From positions 7,240,668 through 7,304,667 of the forward strand of contig CM030834.1 in the NCBI GenBank assembly GCA_018105865.1: DNA of 64,000 bases, in the 5' to 3' direction. The position numbers and the translations under genes are program-made. This DNA comes from Metaphire vulgaris. Its lineage: Eukaryota > Annelida > Clitellata > Crassiclitellata > Megascolecidae. This document shows, one piece after another, positions 23,845 to 34,200 of the stretch (positions are counted from its first letter, which is position 1; each line of letters starts with the position of its first letter). The notes beneath the pieces were generated by a model. That model did no database searches, was not told the DNA's origin, and saw only the letters and a list, made by a program, of their open reading frames with translations.

Positions 23845-26800
23845 TGTGACAGATTTTTAAAAATTTTAACTAAATCCGTTGATTATAATGCCTTTGACCC
23901 CTTCTTTTGGGAGAGTCTAAGATCCGTCCACTAGAAAGGGCGCCTGCGTAGCGCATACCTGTACCACAGGCGCGTCCATTATTGACGCCCGAGTCGGACC
24001 TTGGACCCAGCACTGATTCCGAGTGATTCGGCGCAGTCGACGATGAAGCGTGGCCTCATCCACCTATCCGTCTCATACACTCCCACCGGGGAGCGGACGA
24101 AGCCAGGAGGAAGAGAAAGAAGAAATCAAAGAGAAAGGGCAATTCAAAGTCCCCTGAAGGAACGGACGGCCGCCGGGAGCGCACCAAGAAATCTCGACAC
24201 CGCCATCACCGGAAATCGGACCGTCGAGAACACCCGGACTCGGCGTCTCACCTGAAAGAGGCTTCCTCTTCCGCTTCAATTGCTAGTCCTACCGCCGAAG
24301 TTGCACCGAAAGCCAGGCCGGGTACGTATCGGCGAACATTTCACTCCCGCCCCTTATCGAAAGAAGCACAAATACACGAAGAATCCTCGTGGCGTAGACG
24401 AGGCCCCGTCCCCGTTAATGACTCGCCAAGTGGTGAAGTTCGAGGGCTACACAAGTGAGGGCGGGCCGGGACAGCCACAACCCGTCGTCGATAGCTGCTA
24501 CGAGCCGATCTCTGATCCAGATTCACCTGAGGAATTCATCGTGATGTCTGATCAAGAGGATGCTCCAGTCCAGAGCGAATCTACCCGTGCGAGTGATCTT
24601 CTTCGCCGACGAACCAAGCAACAGCGAGCCGGCTGCTTTGGAGCCGAGCACCGAGGACGTCGTCCGCACCGAGCCGTTCGCTGTCGTTCCTGCCACTGCT
24701 GGGAATAGTGCAGGTATTGTTGAGTGCCGGGGCTGCGAGAAGCAGTTCTTTGCCTCGGTAACTAAACGCCGTCTGCGCCGGCATATGGCTAGAGGTCTAT
24801 GTCATCTCCTGTACTCTTTCCAGAACAGCATGGCTCCGGACTATACCACCGTCTGCCAGGACGGTGTCCCAAGCCAGTCAATGGATGCATCTTCCAGCGT
24901 CGATCCGCTATCTGGATTGGGTTCCTCCATCGAAGCCTTCAACAGGGAGTGTCGCATCCTGGCGCCTTCTTGCACTCCCTACGATCTTCTGATGGGCGGG
25001 ACCTGCAGGTATCCGGGCGTGCCGCCCACAATTCTGGCCGCCCTAGTACGTTCCTTCCTTGATACCACTTCGCAAGGATCATTCGAGACAACCTCCATGA
25101 TGTCCACCGACGTTCTGGCAAATGACGCACCCGTGGCGGTGTCCACAAGCATTGAACCCGTCGAATCAGACTTCGTGGGAATTCCTGAACTCAGTGACCT
25201 GGTGGATTTTGAATTCGTACAATCATGCGAGGATGCCTTTCAAACCTATAATTGAACCTTAATTAAGCCCGGCCCATGTACTGGTCTAATAGGGAGGGTT
25301 CTAATATTCGTCATTTAGCCTTATTCGTTGTCACTGAAGTATAGTCTGTCAATTCATCATGTTTTAAATGATGTCGTATTTGTTAGAATTTTTTGCATAT
25401 GGTCAGCTGTTAATAATTAACGGGTGCGACTGAGATACAACATTTCCGTCTGGCCCGGAATGGGGACATTCCAGAGGAGCCGGGGACAGTGTGACAGATT
25501 TTAAAGAAATTTAATTAAATTCGTTGATTAATAATGCCTTTGTTTTTAACCCCTTCTTTTTGGGAGAGTCCAAGATCCGTCGACTAGAAAGGGCGCTTGT
25601 GTAGCGCATACCACAGGCGCGTCCATTATTCATGCCCGAGTCGGACCTTGGACCCAGCACTGATTCGCTGATCGGCGCTTTCGGCTTATCCGGGCGCCGA
25701 TTATACTATAAGACCCCGTGTTTGACCTCAGTCGGGACTGGCGCACGTTCAGTCACTCAGTCGGCTCGCTGAAAAAGCTGGAGTCTGATACTGGGCGTCC
25801 GCTGGTCACCTGGTCCGAACATCGGAAGGTTTTAGGGGAGCGACTCGCAGTAATTGAGGCCTGCTCCGCCGATTCCCCGTATCCGTATACGGGCTCTCTC
25901 GCTCTCTCTCTCTCTTGACGGGGACCTGCTGAAAAAGCCGGGCTCGTCTTTTCCTTTTCTTGTCTTCTCTTTCTTTGTCAGTCTTTTCCGCGCTCGCGTT
26001 GGTTCGTCAGAAGTGTCTGCTACGTTGATTACTTCTTTGCAGTGATGGGCACTAACTAATTTTTTTTAGTTAAACTTTAACTAAACTTTTTTTGCAATCA
26101 AGCAGTTTAACTTTTTAAGTAACTAACTTTTCACTGTAGCAGTTTAACTTTAACTGATAACTAATTAAAAGCAGTTTAACTTTTACCTTTAACTTTTTAA
26201 CTTTGACATGAGCTACTGAGCTAGTAAAACTATGTTACAAGCTGCAACGAACACGAGTTACGATTATAATTTTAAACAGCAGCTGTCACAATATCCACAA
26301 ATTCACTGATCGGCATATTAAATGAGGTTGCTTCAACGTTACAATGTTTCATTCCTTGAGAATATACCGCAAAAACACAGACTGATCAAAGTTTTCATCT
26401 GACATAGAATCTGAATAACTCGAGTTTAACTAAAAAAAGTTAACTAAAAAAAATCAGTTTAACTAATGCCTTAACTAAACTTTTACCCAACTACTGGCAA
26501 CCAGTTTAACTTTTGATGCAACTAAAAAAAGTAGTTTAACTAAAAGTTAACTAATTTTTAGTTAACTTTTGCCCATCACTGCTTCTTTGATTAACTAATT
26601 ACTGACGTCGAGATATTGATGACTATTTTGATGAGATTAGTATCAGTATTAGTATCAAAAAACTCTAGTGGTGATCATAATTGTAGCAATTGTAATTGTA
26701 ATCATCGTTGTGTGTGTAATACAATATTAATCACGTCTGTGTCTTGTTTCCTAAGGACGGAGGGTACCAGAGCCGAACTGGACGGCGGCCCCACGAGCCT

Positions 26801-26900
26801 TGCTCCCAAGTAGAGGAACTAATAACCACCGTCCTCGTGGCGTTTCCGGGAGAAGGATCAACCGCCAAGGTGGAATCATCTCGGTTTCATTGAACTCACC
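23845..26900 (+). mobile_element. probable LTR-retrotransposon relic with gag-like frames
   Basis: A segment at 23845-24019 is repeated in direct orientation at 25490-25666. Both begin TGTGACAG and share GGGAGAGTC, ACTAGAAAGGGCGC, GTCCATTATT, CGAGTCGGACCTTGGACCC and AGCACTGATTC. Purine-rich GAGGAGCCGGGGACAG just before the right copy looks like a polypurine tract. The right copy runs on into a TATA-like stretch (ATTATACTATAAGACCCC) and probably to about 26900, interrupted by a hAT MITE. Between the copies, plus-strand frames at 24280-24708 and 24560-25255 are basic then acidic; the second contains a zinc-finger-like C-x2-C ... H ... H block (ECRGCEKQF, RRHMARGLCH). No protease, RT or integrase is seen, so this is a non-autonomous or deleted copy. 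The left repeat may be a truncated LTR joined to the gag region by deletion. Confidence 0.5.
26040..26581. mobile_element. hAT-type MITE, 542 bp, rich in AGTTTAACT
   Basis: Perfect eight-base duplication CTTCTTTG (26032-26039 and 26582-26589). Inverted ends CAGTGATGGGCA and TGCCCATCACTG. The inside is made of AGTTTAACTTT and AACTAATTTTTAGTTAAC-type units in both orientations, giving strong self-complementarity. A truncated relative lies at 9362-9430. Confidence 0.85.
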
Positions 26901-27370
26901 CCCTTTTTTCCTGGAAATACGCCACAGTATTTTTAGTTTTTTGTTCTATAAATAGAAAAACAAAATTGTAGGCCCCTACAGTATTTATAAATATAACATA
27001 AATATAAATATATATATATATATAAATATAATATATATAATGTATATATCAATATATATAATATATAAATATATAAATTTTATAATATATTTATATATAT
27101 TAAAAAATACATGGTTACAAAATATATGTTTAACAATTTAAAATATATATTTAAAAAGGTACGATCGATCGATGCATGAATGACCAAACAAATACTATAT
27201 ATACTTAAATATCTAATTAGTTGACATTTCATATAGGCCTATATATGTCACATATGTGGAACCATGCATTGAAGCTTTTTGTACTGCAAGATCGCTATAT
27301 ATAACATATATATACGCGATATGACATTTCGCGTATATATCTATACCTGCATGCATAATATTCTTATAAC
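26900..27370. repeat. AT-rich low-complexity block
   Basis: Dense TATA/ATAT runs from about 26985 to 27130, then AT-rich unique sequence. At about 27307-27339 the arms ATATATACGCGA and TCGCGTATATAT form a perfect inverted pair around a nine-base loop. No gene. Confidence 0.6.
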
Positions 27371-27615
27371 GTGTACGTAACGAGAATTTTTTTACGAATT
27401 TGTTACGAGCGCGATGTCGAGTTCGTAATTTGAACGTTAAGAGCACTTCGTTACGAGCAGGCCTGAAATTCGCGTCACGAGACCATAACGAGTTCGTTAC
27501 GAGATATTTCGTTACGAGCTTTCTCGTTGCGAACTCATTACGATCTCGTAACGAGCCGGAGCTCGTTACGAGACTCGTTACGAACTCGGTAAGCCCTCAT
27601 AGCGAGCGAAAAAAT
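27370..27615. repeat. cluster of CGTTACGAG-type motifs in both orientations
   Basis: A 245-bp patch is filled with variants of TTACGAG, CGTTACGAG and CTCGTAACG in both orientations, for example GAGTTCGTTACGAGATATTT and CTCGTAACGAGCCGGAGCTC. It is much richer in CpG than the flanking sequence. No target duplication was found. It lies about 660 bp upstream of the SELENOW start codon. Confidence 0.6.
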
Positions 27616-28275
27616 TTTCCCGGCAGGGTAATGTCTTTAAAGTTTCTTACTCTCTGCAGACAGAGAAGCACTTGTGACAAAAATATAGAATAGGGTTTAT
27701 AGCAGGGTGTCCAACTGGGGGTCGTGTCCCCAATTCAGATTCCGCCCAGCCGTGGGTTTCGCGCAAAGCCGATGAGACTTGCAGGGTAGTATTGGGATTC
27801 GGCAAATGCCAGTGTATTATACAATATAACGATACCGCTATAGAAATCATTTATTTTCAATTTTGATATTTATCTTAGAGTGTCGGTCTTTGGTATGGTT
27901 TTATTCTAATAAATACGTTAAATAAAGAGGTATCGGATCACTGACTGTGTGTATATTCGCTAATAACGTAAATTTAATTGATTTTAACAAAATAGTTTCT
28001 AAATTTCTTGATGTGGAAAAATAACTGTTGGGATTGAATTTCCTAGAATCTCATGGAATCGAGTGTCTCGTATTCTGTGTCGCAGGCTCGCAGCTGTCCG
28101 GTGCTGTTTGCGTCGTCACTTGTTAGACCCGGAGCCATAACGTTAGGCCTGAGAAGCATAGATAATATTAGAAGCATAATATTTAGAGCCTTTGAGGGAG
28201 TCGGTAACCAAGTGACTCGGCATTTTGCATTCAGTTTTTCTCTTCTGCGATTTCTTCGATCGAATCTGAAAAATA

Positions 28276-31200
28276 ATGGCATCGACGAAGAGCGTCAAAG
28301 TCCACGTTGAATACTGGTAATTGACGGAGTTTTTAAATAATCTTGTTTATCTTCACGAGCTTTTACATGACGGGTCACAATGCAGGTCAGGTGCGATGCT
28401 CGTTTACTGAAAGAATCACGCCTTTACGCAGTGCATATTGAGAATGTAGGAGGGTTGGTATATTTCACAGCGCCAGTTTGTATCCAACTGTGACGTGACT
28501 ATATACGGAAGAAATATACATTTAGCCATATTTACAGTGGCGACGCCAGACGTTTGAGCAGTGGCGGCTCTAGGATTTGGCAAGTGGGGGGCCGTTGGGG
28601 TGGCAACTTCTAATCATGGGGGCCAACCATTTGTTGTTTAATGTATATAGCATTAAGTATAGGGTCCCAACTGGGGGGCACTGGGGGGCCAGGCTCTCAA
28701 TAGGGGGGCACGGGCCCCCTGGCCCCCACCGGTGGAGCCGCCACTGCGTTTGAGAGAGAGGGGGTTAATGGCGAACACGTTGAAGGGATCTGGGGCAGAA
28801 ACCTCCGTTAGGGTCCAGGGGCCAAGTCCCTGGTCAGGGAGTCGGGGGAGGAGACGAAGCCCTCTGAAGCTGAACAACTTTTACTTTTAGTAATTAAAGA
28901 CGCTAATACAACCAGTAGCGTCATTTCACACTTTCCTTGGGGCCGAGATAATTTTTTGGCAATTTTTGAAAAATTTTGGGCAATTTTGGACAAATTTTGG
29001 GTGATTTTTGGCAAATTATGGGCCAATCTTGGCAAATTTGTAAACTTTTGATATTTTTTGCAAATTTTTGCAAATTTTGGCGATTTTTTTGCACATTTCA
29101 CATTACCGGTAATATATTTATTTAATACATTATTCATTTCCTTCGGGGCCACAGCCTCCCCTGCCCCCAAATGATGCCCTTTAATACAACGCATAAACAT
29201 GCATTTTAATAGCTATGCATGTGACACAGCTGTGAATGCCTGCAAAGACTGCCTGATTAATAATTTCAAGATGACTGTCAACTTTAAAGTGTATTAAATT
29301 GAACCATACAGAATATTATATTGCAGCTCACATTATGATGATCCAGTTTCAACTAACTCAAAGGTTAACAGAACGCAATCCGTCGGAACAATAACTATGT
29401 TTGGCGAGTGACTGAGGCCAAACGCTAATTTAAAATATACTTACAACATTAGGATTCGTTAGAATTACTATTCCCCATGTAATGAGCAGTGTTAGGAAAG
29501 ATCACTTGTAAAATGATCTTGATCAAAGATCAAGATCACTAGAGAGAAATTGATCTAAGATCAAAATCAAAGATCACTAGAGTATAAATGATCTAAGATC
29601 AAGATCACTTTAAAAGTGATCTAAGATCAAAGATCATACAAATATAGTTATTATATCATGTATGACGTGTCACGTATGATAACGATACAAATGTCACTGT
29701 ACGATGCATGTAAACTTTTGTAATACTAAGTTACTAACACAACTGAAAACAGTTCATGACAATTTTATCAACTAACTGTCAGTTCACAGTCAGTGTTGAA
29801 CACGGCAGTTCATTTTCAGCATGAGCAGACGCTCAAACGTTGCGTCAGACAACCTGTTTCTTCGCGGTGTAGCTATCAAACCTCCAATACTAAAAAGCCT
29901 TTCGACAGGCGCAGAAGATGGCAGGGTTGTGTTATATTTCACAAATGCTGCCTTGACATGTGGGTATGCCAACAAGCTAGAAAGTTCCTTATTTGGGTTA
30001 TTCAGGTAGTGCATGACCTCTATCTTGACTGCATTTTCATGACCAGTTGTAACTGAGCAAGCCTCCCCTCTGAGTCCCAGTGGCAGTGCCAGTACTAATG
30101 TCAGGGCCATACCCATAATCCTCATCATCTGCACCAGCTGCACTAACACGATCATTGAGGTCCGAATGCTTGATTTGTCCGCCATTTTACTCAATACATA
30201 TAGAAGTTCGTTGATTGATTGATTTAGTTGGGAGAATATATATAATTTGATCTTTGATCTTCTGTTGATAATAAAGATCAAAATCACCGAAAAAGTGATT
30301 TAAGGTCAGAGTCAAAGATCACTAGTAAAAAGTGATCTAGATCAAAGATCAAAGATCATGAATTGTGATCTTAGATCGTGATCTTTGATCTTTTGATCTA
30401 AGATCACTCCTAACACTGGTAATGAGTGCATTAAATAACTTTTAAACTATATTTTTATCTATCTGATAAAATTTCTTGCAAATAGTATTATGGACGGTCA
30501 TGGCGGGTCCCAGTCTTCCGATGCACGACTGCTTGTTATACAGATATATAGAGAACTTGTTATATAGAATTATAGATATATAAAGAACTTGTTATATAGA
30601 TATATAGAGAACGCTTAATACTTAGACTAGCTAGTAGAGCCGATCCTCAACCATCCCCTCCCCCCTCAAAAATTTTTTATGCAATTAGGCAAGAATCTCA
30701 CGCGTGGCTCTGAGGGCAAGTGGCGGTGTTCAAATCCTCCCCCGTGGCCTCGCCACTGCATATTTATCTCTAGATGAAATAAACCATGAAATCCCAGCCC
30801 TAGATAGGGACGGATAAAACACACAAAAGGTGGAGGTGTAACCAACGTGTACTGACTCCACTGCCTTTGCTCGCGAAAATTTTCAAATGAGGGGTGAGTA
30901 GAATTGGCAGGGCGGGGCGGATCAGCGGGGCTCAATGTCATTGGTCAGATAGACACGTGGGTTCACCCGCCGTTTATCACAGTGTATACGCCATCATTTT
31001 AAGAGCTGCATTGCTAAAATGGCCGTGCGTTTGAGTACTGAAGCTTTGCAGAAAGACGATTTAGATAGCATTTTCAACTGCGTTATTGATAGCAATGTAG
31101 TCAGTAAACCAGTGTTTCTCAAACTTTTTCGTCTTGCGGCACACTAAGAATGCGTGAAAACATCGGCGGCACACTTGAAAGACGTCACATTTTTGCTGAT

Positions 31201-34200
31201 GAAAGGCATAAAAACCTTCCCTCGTGAAAGCCAACGAACATCAGCATGGTATAATAGGCACGTATATTCGGAATCCATTGCCTCACAGAGCTTTGAAAGA
31301 AGTCAAGATTTAGGTGGTCGGGATTTCATGAAGTTCACAACTTGAATATTAAGAATAGCTTGGTTCAGAACAGACTGCAAGTCCTCTCTGCCAACACAGC
31401 TGCTCTGCAGATAAGACCCCTGCGGTACCTCTGCCTAGGTGCCACATAAAAACTGGAAACCTTGCGCATCTCCAGCTATCTAGGAGAAGCAAGCTCCCCA
31501 ATCAAACCAGACACAGGGCAGGGGTTGTATCTTAGTGGCTTAGGCGTACTTGGCCCCACGTAGTCTTAAACTGCGAATTCACAACCCCTCCCCACACCAG
31601 CATCGTCTCGTATACCAAGGGGCTTCATATGCGATGCTTCACTTCCCGTCTTCCCAGGTCTCAGAGGGCGAATTATCAAGACTCTAGATTTATCAAACTC
31701 GTCGGTGATGCTATGACCCTCACTGGCTATGCGAACAAGATAGCATGTTGAAGCACAGTCATTGATCTGAGACATTTAAAACATTGACATTTTAAATTTA
31801 ATAAAATTTCCAACAAATCCCATGGCACACCTGATAATCTCGCGCGGCACACTAGTGTGCCGCGGCACACGGTTTGAGAAACACTGCAGTAAATTGTGCA
31901 AGCTGAAGGCTGGTGAAGTGTTCGTATTTCAAAGCAACGGCACAGGTTGTTATTAAGGCTGGTGTGGATCGGAGGAGGGGGCTGGTTATTTAATAGAATC
32001 GGCGGGGCGGATGAGCTGGGAGGATGAAAAAAAGCTGGTGAGGATTGGCGGGGCAGATCAGCTGCGCGGATGATAAAGCAAGTGTGTATTGGACAAGTCA
32101 CCACAATAATCCAAATGTTTACTTACTTATTTACCCCTCTACCACTTTGTCCCTGGGGCTCTCTGATTTTATTGTTCTTAGTGCTGAGATTTACTTATAA
32201 TTGTTGAGATTAATGAAGTTATTTCCCGGTTTACTTCTTCACTAACCATTAAGGAATGAGTCCAAGAACTCTCTCAATAGCTAGATCACATTTGAACTGT
32301 TTGCAGTCATTTTAAAAACTGAAAATTGCCACAGCTCTGACCTTTTGTAATTCACTTATTGTTGCAGTTAACAGTGGCAGTGCATATATGATTAGTAGTA
32401 GTTTGTATTCTCTATGAAGAAATTGTGATTATTGAGAAATTTATTGTGACTGTTTTTTTAGTGGAGCCTGAGGTTACGCCGGCCGCTACAGCGATTTGCA
32501 GCAGAAGATCAATGCTCAAGTCCCAGCGGCAGAAGTAACCGGAGCAACAGGAAGACGAAGTTAGTGACCCTATGATTTCTGAGCTTCTCTATGAAATTTT
32601 TTTGAGATTCACAGGTAATGACTAATGGTTCCCTAAGCTAGATAGCATAATTAAGAAAAGTAGATTACATTGGTAGATGTCAAATGTCTCAGACAAGACT
32701 AGATGCTTTTAAGACACAGTCTACCCTGTGCATACGAATTGTGACTTTTACTTATGCTGTGATGAGTTAGATTTCAGAAGTGAAAGCTTCACTGCTGTGC
32801 TGTATTTTGTAATTTATCAAGTGGTTGATTAGTGATGAATGTGTGATATTAAGTGAGTGACATATTCATACATGTAACAGGTTAGTCATCTCAGAAGTTC
32901 ATAGTCTCTAAGATGGTACCCTGGTCATTTAGCACCACTACGGTACCAGTGCCATCAATGATAAAGCATGCAGAGGTACTTAATAATTCTCAATTTTACA
33001 ATGGTGGTCTGCAAAAATTACTAGGTTTAAATGGTTCCCAGACATCAAAGTTTGTGAATTGGTGACATATGCAGAAGACTGCAGTTGTGCTGTGAGCATA
33101 TTTGTAAACATGTATTGTGATGGTCTAGTAGTTAGGCAACTGGACTCTCAACCATGAGGTCCACAGTCCAAAGCTTGGTTACAGCTGACATTTTTCAGCT
33201 GTTCCTGTCAACTCGTCTGTGAATTTGTAGACGGGGCACATACTTTGTGGAAGTAAAGGTGGTGATGAATGGCTGGAAATTGCCCTCATTTTGCTGATGT
33301 AATGAAAAATGGTCCATGGTCACCAACATAGCAATACATTGCACATGATGAAGAATGAAAAATTAAAGGTCTCTTCTTATGCGAGGATAATGCGCCTGAA
33401 TTGACCTTTCCAATACCTTATGTATAATACTGTACGTTCTGTAATATTTGTTTCAGCTTCTTTTGAGGTTACCATCAATGATAAGCTGGTCTTCAGCAAG
33501 TTGAAAATGGGGTCTTTTCCAAAAACCGAAGCTGTATGTGATGTTATCTTCTTCATTTTTGGTTCAGAAATCTTTTCTATTACAGTTAACATAATCATGA
33601 ATTTTCTATTTGAATGATTGCATACTCATGCAGGCATGTACATGCGCATGTGCGCGCGCACACACACACACACACACACTGAAGTACAGTGTGCAGATTG
33701 ATCTTGATTACCAAGTAAATTGCAGTTTGGAAGAATTTAATGATAAATACTTTGATATTTCCAAGTTTCAATATATCCAATTTTGGGCCATGGAAAGCCA
33801 AATGTGCATGTCCAGCTATTATACCATCTAAAATTTTGATTTTACGTCAAAATATTAAGATCTATGTCAACAAATGTTAATTAACCCGTTGCAGGGGGAT
33901 TTAATTTTTTCAAGTCATCCCCAATCGGGGTATTTAATTTGGGGGAAAGGCGTTCATGTGAAAATGTGAACATACAAGTTTTAAACTTACTATGTTTCAG
34001 GCTATATAGAAGCTAGAAAGATGCGGTTTGCACCGTTGTTTAGCATTTTTATTGCTCTTTCGAACCATCTGTGCCAAAGAAGGAAATTTTGGAGGTAGGG
34101 TCCACCCTACAGCCCAAAATAGGACCCCTCCCCAACATTTTGGTCAAATTTTGTTCCAAGCCCAATAGCAAAAATTTTTCTGCGGTAACCCCCAAACTGT

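Noticed and set aside
28808..29200. 130-codon minus-strand frame rich in K-I-A-K repeats
   Set aside because: It arises from the decayed TTTTGGCAAA array and has no start context, splice sites or known domain.
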